Origin: Saprospiraceae bacterium
GTDB lineage: Bacteria > Bacteroidota > Bacteroidia > Chitinophagales > Saprospiraceae
Direction of reading: 5' to 3'
DNA: 64,000 bases
Assembly (NCBI GenBank): GCA_016711125.1
Contig: JADJTQ010000012.1
Coordinates: 434,001-498,000, forward strand
Within the stretch, counting starts at the first letter, position 1; every line of letters starts with the position of its first letter. The translations under genes were made by a program, and so were the position numbers. The notes under the pieces were generated by a model. It had not been told where the DNA came from and ran no database searches. It saw only the letters and a list, made by a program, of their open reading frames with translations. Positions 34,976 to 44,348 of this stretch are shown here, in pieces.

Positions 34976-36160
34976 ATGAAGGTTAATACCATTGTCTCCA
35001 TAATTGCATTTTTCTGCTACGGGGCTACTGCTACGGGCCAAAACTATGCTGATTCCCTAACTGAAGAACTTACTAAATTGATTAAAAGATCTGATCTACC
35101 CGGCTTTGCAGTCGCGCTGGTAAATTCAGAGGGCATCGTCTATCAGGAAGGGTTTGGATATGCGGATCGACATACACAGAATCCCTTTACCCCGGAAACC
35201 ATCATCAATGTCGGATCCGTGTCAAAAACTGTGGTCGGGGTTGCTGTAATCAAAGCAATCGAAGATGGGGCACTTACTATGGATTCTGCGATCAATGACA
35301 TATTACCCTTTGAGATCGTCAATCCCTATCATAAAAACGTACCCATACTTGTAAGACATCTCATCACCCATTCTTCTACCATTTTAGATACCCGTTATTA
35401 TGGCCACACCTATGTGCCGATGGTAAAAGAATTTAATGTCTCTGACGAGCCGTCAGACAGCTTTCTCAAGTTCATCCGAGAGCATGAAGAAATCAGAATG
35501 ATGGATTTTCTGGAAAAAATTCTTTCAAAGGATGGACATTGGTACAAGCAGCGAAATTTTTTGAATGCCAAGCCCGGCGCACTGATGAGGTACAGCAACT
35601 TAAACGCTGCAGTCACCGCTTTGGTACTCGAAAAAACAACTCACTACCCATTTGCAGCCTATACCCAGCAAAGAATTTTCGATACTTTGGCCATGTCGTC
35701 CACCGGTTGGTCCATGACCGAAATCGATATGAACAAGTACGCCACTTTGTATTTTCCTAATGGGGATATCGTGCCAAGATATAAATTGATTACCTACCCT
35801 GAGGGAGGGCTCTTGTCTAATGTCAAAGACCTGAGCAGATTCCTTAAAGAAATCATTTTAGTTTCTGAGGGAAAAAGTGAATTTCTTAATCAGACTTACG
35901 GCGAGTTGCTGTTGCCTGGAGATGAAGACCTCGATTGGGCATTTTGGGGTTTGGATTCAGGAAGAAACATTGGACAAAGTGGAAGTGATCCCGGTATCCA
36001 GGCTGATCTACAATTTAATGCGGACACAAAAATAGGGAGAATTATACTTTGCAATGTCAATGCCGAGGAAGACGAAGCACTATTCAGAGATTACCGGGAG
36101 ATAAAGGCAATTCTGTCGAAATACGAAAAAAAGATCGGTTCAATAGCGATTATGCATTAA
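34976..36160 (+). CDS. Exported serine hydrolase (class C beta-lactamase/penicillin-binding-like fold)
   Basis: 394 residues with a signal peptide (NTIVSIIAFFCYGATATG). The catalytic SxxK is SVSK near residue 82 in INVGSVSKTVVGVAVI. YxN is present as YSN near residue 203 (GALMRYSNLNAAV). The third motif reads QSGSDPG in place of the usual HxG. Family members are esterases, D-aminopeptidases or peptidases; true beta-lactamase activity is not implied. It is transcribed toward the radical SAM gene, with only 26 bases between the converging stops and no hairpin there. Periplasmic or extracellular. Confidence 0.9.
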   Translation: MKVNTIVSIIAFFCYGATATGQNYADSLTEELTKLIKRSDLPGFAVALVNSEGIVYQEGFGYADRHTQNPFTPETIINVGSVSKTVVGVAVIKAIEDGALTMDSAINDILPFEIVNPYHKNVPILVRHLITHSSTILDTRYYGHTYVPMVKEFNVSDEPSDSFLKFIREHEEIRMMDFLEKILSKDGHWYKQRNFLNAKPGALMRYSNLNAAVTALVLEKTTHYPFAAYTQQRIFDTLAMSSTGWSMTEIDMNKYATLYFPNGDIVPRYKLITYPEGGLLSNVKDLSRFLKEIILVSEGKSEFLNQTYGELLLPGDEDLDWAFWGLDSGRNIGQSGSDPGIQADLQFNADTKIGRIILCNVNAEEDEALFRDYREIKAILSKYEKKIGSIAIMH

Positions 36161-36186
36161 TCTATTAGGAACAATTTTCTTGTAGC

Positions 36187-38370
36187 CTATACGACCAGTA
36201 ATCCTTCTTTCCTTAATTTTTGCCAAAGGGAGGATTCTTTAAATTGTTCAAAATCTTCTGATACTTCTGCCTGGTAAAAGCTTATAAATTCACCATAAGT
36301 TAAAACACCAAATTCGGAAAGCTCATATTCGGAAAAGAGTTTTATAAACCAATGGTATTGCTTTCTATTAAGGATTAAACTGCTCTCACCATTGGACCGA
36401 ATCAGGTCTACTACCACAGACTTGCCTTGTGATTGGGTAGAGGAAGGTATTCCACCAACCCATATGATTTTTGAATGATCGGGTATTTTTAGCACTTCAC
36501 TGCTGTTTAAGATCTTTCGAATAAAATTCACCGGGACGGTGGTCTCGGGTATTTTAAATAGAAACCAACTATTTAGTTTTTGTTCAAATCCAACCCCATT
36601 CATATAATTATAGAGACTCAGTTTCAATCCCTCATGGTACTTCTCATGATCTGCTCCCACCGGATCTAGATGTATAAGGTCATTAGAAGCAAACCCACCG
36701 AATGGTGCCTCTATCACTGAGCTTACTCCAAAGTTCTCAGGGTTCTGACCGACCGGGCTGTGTGCAGTCATCGTAAATAGATGCCAAAATCCACTTTGGA
36801 TAATTCCCTCCTTAAACATTTGCCTGACCACATCAAGTGCATCGACAGTCTCCTGATCCGACTGGGTCGGAAATCCATACATTAAGTAGGTATGTACCAT
36901 GATGCCCGCCTGGGTAAATGCCTGCGCAACTTTACTGACCTGTGGTATCGTCACACCCTTTTTAATCAATTTTAAGAGCCGGTCGGATGCCACCTCTAAT
37001 CCTCCCGACACCGCTATGCAACCGGAACGTGCAAGCAACCTGCATAGATCCGGGGTAAAAGCTTTTTCAAACCTTATATTTGCCCACCACGAAATCTGCA
37101 ATTTCCTCTTTAGTATTTGCAATGCTAAGTCACGCATCAGAGCTGGAGGTGCTGCTTCATCGACAAAGTGAAAACCATAGTCTCCAGTTTGCTGAATTAT
37201 TTCTTCAATTCGATCGCATAAGATATCAGCGCTGACTGGTTCATAACGATCAATATAGTCTAGAGTCACATCGCAAAAAGTACATTTGCCCCAATAACAT
37301 CCATGCGCCATGGTTAATTTGTTCCATCTACCATCGGTCCAAAGGCGATGCATTGGATTGGCCAATTCAAGGAGAGCCAAATAATGCTGGAGTTTTAAAT
37401 CCCGGTAGTCGGGAGTACCAACCTCTCTTTGGGGGATGTCTTTCTCGATTGCATTATTACAATAGAAAACCACGGAGTCTTTTAGGATAAATGTCCTCTT
37501 GAGTTCAGTTTGTTTTCTATGACCTGTCAAATAATCTAAAATACACTTGAAGGGAAGTTCGCCATCATCTAACGTAATGAAATCAACATATTGAAAAATG
37601 CGTGGTTCGAAAAGTGACCTTAATTCTGTATTGCAGTAACCTCCGCCGATAAGTATTTTGATATCGCTATTTTTAGATTTAATATACTGTGCACATTTTA
37701 GGGCTGAAAATAAATTACCGGAAAACGGGATCGTTATTGCTACGATATCCGGCCGAATTTCTGGCAGACAATCATTTATAATCTCCTGTGAATAAATTGA
37801 AGTTATGTAGTCATCAGACTGCAATGCCACTTGCATTTCGTCAAAACTTGACAGCGAGTGGGCTATTTTTTCTGCATATCGGCTGAATCCAAAATACGGA
37901 TCAACTGTCTCCTGAATAAAATCACCTAAATCTTCAAGATAGAGGGTTGCCATAAATTTAGCCCGGTCGATCAAACCCAGATCACCAAAGGCATCGTGTG
38001 AAATATCCAACTGATCGAATCGGGAAGCCCTGGGTAGAAACTCGCCTGAAATTATTTTATGTGCCAGAGTCGATTTTTGTGACTGCAGAAAATGAATTAC
38101 AAAATCGACAGTGTCCTGATATCGATCCTGAAGTGACCAAATTCGAAATGCATTTTCACTCAGGTCTGGGTCCTTAACGGCAACCTCCCGGAAGATCCTG
38201 GCCAGTCCGTCCTGGCTAAAAATCTTGAGAAATACTTCGAGACTAAGGTCAGATTGATAAGATTGGACTCCCAGTGTATTTAAGAACCCCTTAAGATAGC
38301 AGGTAGCAGGGTACGGCGTATTAATCTGGGTGAACGGAGGAGTAATAAGCCAAATCTTCGAATCGTACAT
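36187..38370 (-). CDS. B12-binding-domain-type radical SAM protein
   Basis: 728 residues from the ATG at 38370. The N-terminal ~180 residues are helical and unassigned. A cobalamin-binding-like Rossmann region follows at ~205-300 (RPDIVAITIPFSGNLFSALK; ILIGGGYCN), but no DxHxxG loop is visible, so B12 binding is doubtful. The radical SAM core is at ~345-560. The [4Fe-4S] motif sits near residue 357 in HGCYWGKCTFCD, with CX4CX2C spacing rather than CX3CX2C. SAM-binding features include VSGGLEVASDRLL and TYLMYGFPTQSDQETVDALD. The C-terminal ~170 residues are unassigned. The neighbours do not reveal a substrate. Confidence 0.88.
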   Translation of the reverse strand: MYDSKIWLITPPFTQINTPYPATCYLKGFLNTLGVQSYQSDLSLEVFLKIFSQDGLARIFREVAVKDPDLSENAFRIWSLQDRYQDTVDFVIHFLQSQKSTLAHKIISGEFLPRASRFDQLDISHDAFGDLGLIDRAKFMATLYLEDLGDFIQETVDPYFGFSRYAEKIAHSLSSFDEMQVALQSDDYITSIYSQEIINDCLPEIRPDIVAITIPFSGNLFSALKCAQYIKSKNSDIKILIGGGYCNTELRSLFEPRIFQYVDFITLDDGELPFKCILDYLTGHRKQTELKRTFILKDSVVFYCNNAIEKDIPQREVGTPDYRDLKLQHYLALLELANPMHRLWTDGRWNKLTMAHGCYWGKCTFCDVTLDYIDRYEPVSADILCDRIEEIIQQTGDYGFHFVDEAAPPALMRDLALQILKRKLQISWWANIRFEKAFTPDLCRLLARSGCIAVSGGLEVASDRLLKLIKKGVTIPQVSKVAQAFTQAGIMVHTYLMYGFPTQSDQETVDALDVVRQMFKEGIIQSGFWHLFTMTAHSPVGQNPENFGVSSVIEAPFGGFASNDLIHLDPVGADHEKYHEGLKLSLYNYMNGVGFEQKLNSWFLFKIPETTVPVNFIRKILNSSEVLKIPDHSKIIWVGGIPSSTQSQGKSVVVDLIRSNGESSLILNRKQYHWFIKLFSEYELSEFGVLTYGEFISFYQAEVSEDFEQFKESSLWQKLRKEGLLVV

Positions 38371-38568
38371 AGCCAATCTAATGTCGGCTAAAGATATATT
38401 TGATTTTGCGAACTATGGATACTTAAAGGCCTATGGGTACTTTTCTCCCGGCAACCAACGTGTTTTTACATTTTACTATGTGCTGCCTCATCAATATAAG
38501 GTCGAAACAGACAAGAGCTGAGTATTTCGGACAACATGCTTGCATCCTGAATTCATCCTGAATATATC

Positions 38569-40236
38569 TCAAAATAATCCAGTGACCACTCCTTCGCTAT
38601 CAATATCAATCTGCTCTGCTGCCGGAGTTTCGGGCAGGCCCGGCATGCGCATAATATCTCCGGTGATGGGAATCAGAAATCCTGCTCCCGATGCAATTTC
38701 AATCTGCCTTACGGTGACAACAAAATTTTCTGGCCGGCCCAGCAATTTGGGATTGTCGGAAAGTGATTTTTGAGTTTTAGCAATACAGATTGCCAATTTA
38801 TCAAATCCTAAAGATTCGATTCGCCGAAGATCTTGTTTGGCTTGATTGGTATAATCAATCGCTGCCGCACCATATATTTCCGTCGCAATTATTTCGATCT
38901 TTTTTTCAACCGGCCAATTCCAATCATATAACGGTCTAAATGGTTCCCGATTTCTCTCAGCCACCTCAGCTACTTTCTGAGCTAAATCAGTCGCTCCCAT
39001 CCCACCTTTCTCCCATACCTTTGCCACGGAGAAAGGAACTCCCAACTTACTACAGTGCTCCGTCAAAACCGTCACTTCTTCATCAGAATCGCTGGTAAAG
39101 TGATTAAGGGCAACCACAGGTTTTAAACCAAACTTGTACATATTTTCGACATGTTTATCTAAGTTCGGAAGCCCTCTGGTCAAACCTGCTGCATCTGGGG
39201 TCTTGAGGGCTTTTAGGCTTACCCCTCCGTGATATTTTAGGGCCCGGATAGTGGCAACCAAAACAGCAGCTCTTGGAGTTAGACCACTGGATACACATTT
39301 TATATCAAGAAATTTTTCGGCTCCCAGATCAAATCCAAAGCCGGCTTCCGTGACCACATAGTCTGAGAGAGCTAACCCGGTTCTCGTGGCAATAACGGAA
39401 TTAGTGCCCTGAGCGATATTGGCAAAAGGACCTCCATGAATGATGGCTGGAAATCCACCGGCAGTCTGAACCAAATTCGGTTTTAGGGCATCCTTCAGTA
39501 ATACGGTCATAGCACCAGAGGCATTCAAGTCTCTGGCAAAAACAGGTTTTTTATCAAAGGTATACCCGATAAAGATTCTTCCCATACGGTCTTTCAAGTC
39601 CATCAAATTCTCAGCTAGACACAAAATAGCCATGACTTCTGATGCAGCGGTGATGTCAAAACCCGATTCGCGCGGCATGCCACCGGTAGCTCCTCCTAAA
39701 CCTACAATGGTATTTCTAAGTGCTCGGTCGTTCATGTCAATGACTCTTTTCCATAACACGGTGCGTGGATCAATGCCAATACTTCTGCTGCGACTCTGGA
39801 TATTATTGTCGATCAATGCAGCCAATAGATTGTGGGCTTTTTCGATGGCAGCAAAATCTCCCGTAAAGTGCAAGTTGATATCTTCCATGGGCAATACTTG
39901 TGCGTATCCTCCACCCGTCGCACCACCTTTCATACCGAAGACAGGACCAAGGCTAGGTTCCCGCAAGACTACTGTCGACTGATGTCCATTCAAGTTTAGA
40001 GCATCACTTAATCCAATCGAGATCGTGGTTTTTCCTTCACCGGCCGGCGTCGGAGAAATCGCGGAAACCAGAACAAGTTTTTTGTGGCTAAAGTCTGCTT
40101 TCTTCGAAAAATCTAAAGGTAATTTTGCCTTGTATTTTCCATAAAGCTCCAGTTGATCTGCATCGATTCCTAATTTGTGAGCAATTTCAACAATGGGTTT
40201 TAATAAAATGCTCCGGCCAATTTCCATATCATTCAT
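38569..40236 (-). CDS. fhs: Formate-tetrahydrofolate ligase
   Basis: 555 residues, the normal length. It makes 10-formyl-THF from formate, THF and ATP in one-carbon metabolism. Evidence: the ATP-binding SPTPAGEGKTTISIGLSDAL near residue 65, LREPSLGPVFGMKGGATGGG, the region NLHFTGDFAAIEKAHNLLAA, RTVLWKRVIDMNDRALR, and HGGPFANIAQGTNSVIAT. All core blocks are intact in one frame, which contrasts with many neighbours. Downstream of it on the same strand lies the radical SAM gene. Confidence 0.97.
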   Translation of the reverse strand: MNDMEIGRSILLKPIVEIAHKLGIDADQLELYGKYKAKLPLDFSKKADFSHKKLVLVSAISPTPAGEGKTTISIGLSDALNLNGHQSTVVLREPSLGPVFGMKGGATGGGYAQVLPMEDINLHFTGDFAAIEKAHNLLAALIDNNIQSRSRSIGIDPRTVLWKRVIDMNDRALRNTIVGLGGATGGMPRESGFDITAASEVMAILCLAENLMDLKDRMGRIFIGYTFDKKPVFARDLNASGAMTVLLKDALKPNLVQTAGGFPAIIHGGPFANIAQGTNSVIATRTGLALSDYVVTEAGFGFDLGAEKFLDIKCVSSGLTPRAAVLVATIRALKYHGGVSLKALKTPDAAGLTRGLPNLDKHVENMYKFGLKPVVALNHFTSDSDEEVTVLTEHCSKLGVPFSVAKVWEKGGMGATDLAQKVAEVAERNREPFRPLYDWNWPVEKKIEIIATEIYGAAAIDYTNQAKQDLRRIESLGFDKLAICIAKTQKSLSDNPKLLGRPENFVVTVRQIEIASGAGFLIPITGDIMRMPGLPETPAAEQIDIDSEGVVTGLF

Positions 40237-40289
40237 GCAGGCAAGATATTATTCTCCAATGAAAAAACAGAAGAGAATAGGAGCCCTCA

Positions 40290-40637
40290 CTAGTGATTTA
40301 GATCATCGCTCTTAGGTTTTAATATTTTCTTGGTCCATGCGGGATTGACCTTATTAATCAACCGAAGCACCCACACCACCAGTCTATCCACGTTCAAAAG
40401 CTTAGAGTCATTCATCGCCTTAAAAGAGAGATAGAGACCGAGCGGAAAAAGTATAATGCAAGGTAGCCAGGCGGCAAATAATGCATCTAATGTATTGCTG
40501 CGGGATAGCTTTTCAAATAGTTTGGTTAAAATCACAAAAACATAAAAAAGAAGATGGCAACCAACAGCGGATATCCAAACCCACCTTTCCTCACTATAGC
40601 TCCCATCGGAGCCCCAATGAATAGAAAAATAAAACAC
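40290..40637 (-). CDS. LptF/LptG family permease, C-terminal part
   Basis: Real coding starts at about 40536 in this frame (VILTKLFEKLSRSNTLDALF), continuing the permease from 40532-41980. The part before that (MFYFSIHWGSDG) is out of frame. It contains the last transmembrane segments (LFAAWLPCIILFPLGLYLSF) and a cytoplasmic Lys-rich tail. The split is caused by one missing base in an A5 run (plus strand 40536-40540): FFFMFF should replace FFFMFL-stop. Confidence 0.85.
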   Translation of the reverse strand: MFYFSIHWGSDGSYSEERWVWISAVGCHLLFYVFVILTKLFEKLSRSNTLDALFAAWLPCIILFPLGLYLSFKAMNDSKLLNVDRLVVWVLRLINKVNPAWTKKILKPKSDDLNH

Positions 40638-41980
40638 ACCAGAGCAAACCCATATTTTGAATGCAATTGATAGACGTAGCGCTGCTTTCGCTCAATTTCA
40701 TTGATCACTTTCTGTTTGAATTCATACCGAATATTTCTGCTGCTTCTCACCAGATTTCTGGCATGATCCACATACATGACCTGTTTGTCCATAGCAAAAG
40801 TATAAAGGACGCTTTCCTTAAGATGCAGAGAATCTAAATATGGCTGCGGAATTACAACATCCGTATTGTAAGGTTTTATCAATGGCCGATTTTTGATAAA
40901 TGGAGCTTTTGCCGGGCGTACGATGCTGTCTGGCTGCTCCTGCTCGATATCCTGATTAGAGGTCAATGCTATCGTATCTGGCGTAAACCCCGCATCTCCC
41001 GCCAGCTTATCCACTTGATTGATGATACGCCGCTGATTGATACTGTCCAATTCGGGATTGTAGTTGAAATATTCCATCTTCTTCCAAATATCTGTCTGCA
41101 AGTCGGCCTGCATGGTATTAATTCTATCCGTGATGGTGTCAATACCTTCAGCCAACTGTTTGGTACTCAACATTGCATGATACGTCTTAAACAGATTTTC
41201 GTCGGTCCTATTCAAATCAAACTCACCTAGATCAAAAGTCTTTGACCATTCACTAAATTTGGTCCGGACAAAAGGAAATTTACTGCGTACGCTAGTGGGT
41301 TCAGCTTTTTGATACTGATATCCATCCCTCAACTCCATGATAAAATACCGGTCATCGGGAGTGACATACATCTCACCCTTTTCTGCCCGGATCATATTAA
41401 ATTCATTCCGTTGATTTTTGACGTCATCATCGATCATAACATCTTCAATGGTCTTATTATCGGCATGTTTTCTTCCTATCCGAATCGAAGTACCTTGAAA
41501 ATCATCATTGAATACGCCGCTTTCCAAATAAAGTGCCGGTTTTTGTTTCTTAATATCGTACAGCCGCGTCCGAAACTTCAAATTGGCATATGGAATCACA
41601 TAATTGGAACAGAGAAAAGACGAAATGGCCACTAACGCTGCAAATACCATGGAAGACCTCATCACACGAATCAGGGGAATCCCTGCCGTTTTCATGCTGG
41701 GAAGTTCGTATTTCTCCGCCAGATTACCATAAACCATCACACTAGCCAGCAGCACAGCAATAGGCAGCGCCATAGGAATCAATGATAAGGCCAGATAGTA
41801 AATCATTTCGGCTAAAACAAAAATTCCGATTCCTTTGCCAGCAATGTCATCGATGTAGAGCCAAAGAAATTGCATCATCAGCACAAACATGGCAATAAGG
41901 AATGCCGTGATAAAGGGGGGGAAGAATTCCTCTACTAGTAACTTATCAATCTTCTTTATCCGCAAGAAACTGAGTCGCAT
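40532..41980 (-). CDS. LptF/LptG family permease (YjgP/YjgQ), N-terminal part
   Basis: The N-terminus has the typical LPS-export permease layout: LRIKKIDKLLVEEFFPPFIT, then transmembrane segments FLIAMFVLMMQFLWLYIDDI, LAEMIYYLALSLIPMALPIA and a conserved KYELPSMKTAGIPLIRVMRS. A periplasmic beta-jellyroll-like domain (~110-400) follows, then the late transmembrane segments (FALVCFIFLFIGAPMGAIVR, KGGFGYPLLVAIFFF). Together with LptB and its partner it moves lipopolysaccharide out of the inner membrane. Joined to the C-terminal part, it is about 560 residues. LptF and LptG cannot be told apart here. Confidence 0.9.
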   Translation of the reverse strand: MRLSFLRIKKIDKLLVEEFFPPFITAFLIAMFVLMMQFLWLYIDDIAGKGIGIFVLAEMIYYLALSLIPMALPIAVLLASVMVYGNLAEKYELPSMKTAGIPLIRVMRSSMVFAALVAISSFLCSNYVIPYANLKFRTRLYDIKKQKPALYLESGVFNDDFQGTSIRIGRKHADNKTIEDVMIDDDVKNQRNEFNMIRAEKGEMYVTPDDRYFIMELRDGYQYQKAEPTSVRSKFPFVRTKFSEWSKTFDLGEFDLNRTDENLFKTYHAMLSTKQLAEGIDTITDRINTMQADLQTDIWKKMEYFNYNPELDSINQRRIINQVDKLAGDAGFTPDTIALTSNQDIEQEQPDSIVRPAKAPFIKNRPLIKPYNTDVVIPQPYLDSLHLKESVLYTFAMDKQVMYVDHARNLVRSSRNIRYEFKQKVINEIERKQRYVYQLHSKYGFALVCFIFLFIGAPMGAIVRKGGFGYPLLVAIFFFMFL

Positions 41981-42050
41981 ACTTTCTGATTCAAGAATTT
42001 CTTAAGAACGAATGTAACAATATCTCAAGTATGAACGTCTTGCCAATGTA

Positions 42051-42563
42051 ATGAGTTTACAGACGTTTACCACCGAAGTTTTCCCCCTAAAAGACAAACT
42101 CTACCGGTTTGCGCTACGGATTGTGAAAGATTCTCAAGAAGCAGAAGATGTCGTGCAAGATATCATGATTAAGGTGTGGGATAAACGGGAGGAATGGCAA
42201 AATTGGACCAATATGGAGGCGATGTGTATGACCATGACTCGAAATCTTTCAATAGACCGGACAAGGGGCAAGCATAAAAAAGTGGGTGAGATACCTGCTG
42301 GGTTTGACATCATTGAGGCTAGTGCATCACCAGAACAGGAAGCGAGTAGCAAGGACATGATGAATCATATTCGAAAAATCATGGACCTGCTGCCCGAAAA
42401 ACAAAAAAGCGTCATACAACTAAGAGATGTGGAAGGCTATACTTATCAGGAAATTGCTGACCTCCTGGATATACCTTTAAGCCAGGTCAAAGTGAACGTA
42501 CACCGGGCTCGATTGCATCTCAAAAAAGAACTATTAAAGTCAACCACTTATGGAAGAAAATAA
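42051..42563 (+). CDS. ECF-type RNA polymerase sigma factor
   Basis: 170 residues. Region 2 is at ~10-75: FALRIVKDSQEAEDVVQDIM and IKVWDKREEWQNWTNMEAMC. Region 4 is at ~105-165: LLPEKQKSVIQLRDVEGYTY, QEIADLLDIPLSQVKVNVHR. The stop overlaps the next gene by 14 bases, which fits translational coupling with an anti-sigma factor. In Bacteroidota such pairs often sit with DUF4252 genes, exactly as here. Target genes are likely to include the two DUF4252 genes downstream. Confidence 0.93.
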   Translation: MSLQTFTTEVFPLKDKLYRFALRIVKDSQEAEDVVQDIMIKVWDKREEWQNWTNMEAMCMTMTRNLSIDRTRGKHKKVGEIPAGFDIIEASASPEQEASSKDMMNHIRKIMDLLPEKQKSVIQLRDVEGYTYQEIADLLDIPLSQVKVNVHRARLHLKKELLKSTTYGRK

Positions 42564-43017
42564 AATTAGAGAAGTCTTGGAAAGATACTGGGAAGGTGAG
42601 ACTTCACTCGAAGAAGAAAAGGAATTGAAGTCTTACTTTGCATCGAGCCAGGTAACTGACGAATTTGCACCTTTCATACCCTTATTTGCATTTTTTGATG
42701 AAGAAAAGCATAAAGAGATGTCTGCTCATATCACTTTACCTAATGAGACAAAGAAAGCTAAAGTGATCAATTTTAAATGGTTGATCAATATCGCAGCATC
42801 CATAGTGATTTTCATTGCGATGTTTTTTATCAATAAAAATTTGAATCGGGAAAGTGTCCAGCAGTATGCTTATCACGATACATATCAGACACCCGAAGAA
42901 GCTTATCTGGAAGTAAAGCAGGCATTACTTTTTGTCTCAGCAAAAATGAATAAAGGTGTAAGCACCGTCTCTCACTCTCTCGGAAAAATGGAGCCATTAG
43001 ATAAAATAATAAATTGA
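42550..43017 (+). CDS. Putative anti-sigma factor, single transmembrane helix
   Basis: 155 residues. The cytoplasmic N-terminal part (~1-75) starts EENKIREVLERYWEGETSLE, resembling short zinc-less anti-sigma domains. One transmembrane helix is at ~77-96 (WLINIAASIVIFIAMFFINK). A ~55-residue periplasmic tail follows (TPEEAYLEVKQALLFVSAKM). It overlaps the sigma gene by 14 bases. Function as membrane anti-sigma factor is inferred from context and topology; no HxxxCxxC zinc motif is present. Confidence 0.7.
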   Translation: MEENKIREVLERYWEGETSLEEEKELKSYFASSQVTDEFAPFIPLFAFFDEEKHKEMSAHITLPNETKKAKVINFKWLINIAASIVIFIAMFFINKNLNRESVQQYAYHDTYQTPEEAYLEVKQALLFVSAKMNKGVSTVSHSLGKMEPLDKIIN

Positions 43018-43045
43018 CCATAATAATAATAATATTACAAATATC

Positions 43046-43570
43046 ATGACAACTAAAAATTTAATAATTGCTTTTGCTTTAGTTCTGATGGGCACTTCAT
43101 TAAATGCTCAAAGTGCACTTGATCAATTTTTTAGCCAACATCAGGATGATCCTGCTTTTACGGTCGTCAACATTAGTCCGAAAATGTTTCAAATGTTAGC
43201 GCATATTGATGTTGAGGAGGAAGATGGACAGGAGGTGGTGGAGCTGATTAAGGGCATTACCAGCTTGCGAATTCTGGTTAAAGAGGAAGGTGATGGCACT
43301 AAGTTATATGATGATGCTTTTTCTAAAATCTCAAAAAATGGATTTGAAGAACTATTAACGGTGAGAGACGGCGGTGAGAATGTCCGATTTATGGTGAAAG
43401 AAGGAAAATCACCTGAAATAATCAATCAATTGGTTCTTCTGGTTGGCGGTGCCAATGATTTTGTCCTGATGGATTTGACTGGTGCCATTAATTTGAAAAC
43501 AATCGGCAAACTAAGCAAGAGTATTGATGTGCCCGGAGTGAAACACCTTGAAAAATTGGAAAAACACTAG
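43046..43570 (+). CDS. DUF4252 protein, first of two
   Basis: 174 residues with a signal peptide (NLIIAFALVLMGTSLNAQ). The body matches DUF4252: ALDQFFSQHQDDPAFTVVNI, SPKMFQMLAH, IKGITSLRILVKEE, FEELLTVRDGGENVRFMVKE, LVGGANDFVLMDLTGAINLK. It lies 28 bases after the putative anti-sigma gene. The family is exported, often lipid-attached, of unknown function, and typically follows an ECF sigma pair. Confidence 0.88.
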   Translation: MTTKNLIIAFALVLMGTSLNAQSALDQFFSQHQDDPAFTVVNISPKMFQMLAHIDVEEEDGQEVVELIKGITSLRILVKEEGDGTKLYDDAFSKISKNGFEELLTVRDGGENVRFMVKEGKSPEIINQLVLLVGGANDFVLMDLTGAINLKTIGKLSKSIDVPGVKHLEKLEKH

Positions 43571-43651
43571 TTCTTGAATCTTGTGTGAGAACTACAATTT
43601 TCATCACTCAACTGTTAAATCTTTTCAAGTCAATCTTAACCTAAAAATACT

Positions 43652-44119
43652 ATGAAAACACTGCTACCATTCCTCATTTTGTTAATACCAATCAGCCATT
43701 TTTCACAGTCAGTTGCGATTGAAGAATTTTATGCAAATCATGGGTTTCATGACAATACCGTAAAAATAAGGATTGGCGGAGCACTCATTAAGATGGGCAG
43801 TTGGTTTATTGAAGAGCCAGCCACCAGGTCGCTCGTAAAAAAGGCAAGGAGTGCACGGATTCTTGTGAATGATGCAGCTCATGCGATAGACCGTCGGGAA
43901 CTCGATCATCTGACCAGGGAAATCCGTCGGGATGGATACGAATCACTGGCTCTGGTGCGTGATGGTCTGGATAAGGTGGAAATCTACATTCGAGAAGATC
44001 GGGGTTATATACGCAACCTGCTATTAATCTTAAATAGTGATGATGAATTTGTGATGGCGAGTCTCGATTGCCGGTTTACCATGGATGATATCCAGGCCGC
44101 TTTGGACGAAGAACTCTAA
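43652..44119 (+). CDS. DUF4252-like protein, second of two
   Basis: 155 residues. Signal peptide LLPFLILLIPISHFSQS. The body parallels the previous gene (IEEFYANHGFHDNTVKIRIG; ARILVNDAAH; YESLALVRDGLDKVEIYIRE; LLILNSDDEFVMASLDCRFT) but is more basic and more diverged. A short palindrome (AGTTCT...AGAACT) lies between the two genes at about 43569-43594. Probably part of the same regulon. Confidence 0.8.
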   Translation: MKTLLPFLILLIPISHFSQSVAIEEFYANHGFHDNTVKIRIGGALIKMGSWFIEEPATRSLVKKARSARILVNDAAHAIDRRELDHLTREIRRDGYESLALVRDGLDKVEIYIREDRGYIRNLLLILNSDDEFVMASLDCRFTMDDIQAALDEEL

Positions 44120-44180
44120 ACGCTGTAATTATAGCTATTTATTATCTTTAGGCCCTATTTACTAAAAATCAAAATAAATC

Positions 44181-44333
44181 ATGGGTAAAGGAGATAAAAA
44201 GACAAAGAGAGGTAAAATCACCATAAGTTCTTACGGCAAAACAAGACCGCATAAAGTAGCTGCTCCTGTCATTGCCGAATCAGACAAGAAAAAGACAGGT
44301 GCTAAAAAGACCGCTGCTACTAAGAAGTCGTAA
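44181..44333 (+). CDS. 30S ribosomal protein THX-family small protein
   Basis: 50 residues, starting MGKGDKKTKRGKITISSYGK followed by TRPHK, the signature of bacterial THX / plastid-PSRP-like proteins. The C-terminal half is a Lys/Ala-rich tail (KKKTGAKKTAATKKS). In Thermus THX binds the head of the 30S subunit. It is easily missed because of its size. An upstream TATCTTTA (about 44150) resembles a -7 box. The gene ends 16 bases from the convergent serine hydrolase gene. Confidence 0.9.
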   Translation: MGKGDKKTKRGKITISSYGKTRPHKVAAPVIAESDKKKTGAKKTAATKKS

Positions 44334-44348
44334 AATGATAGCTAACAA

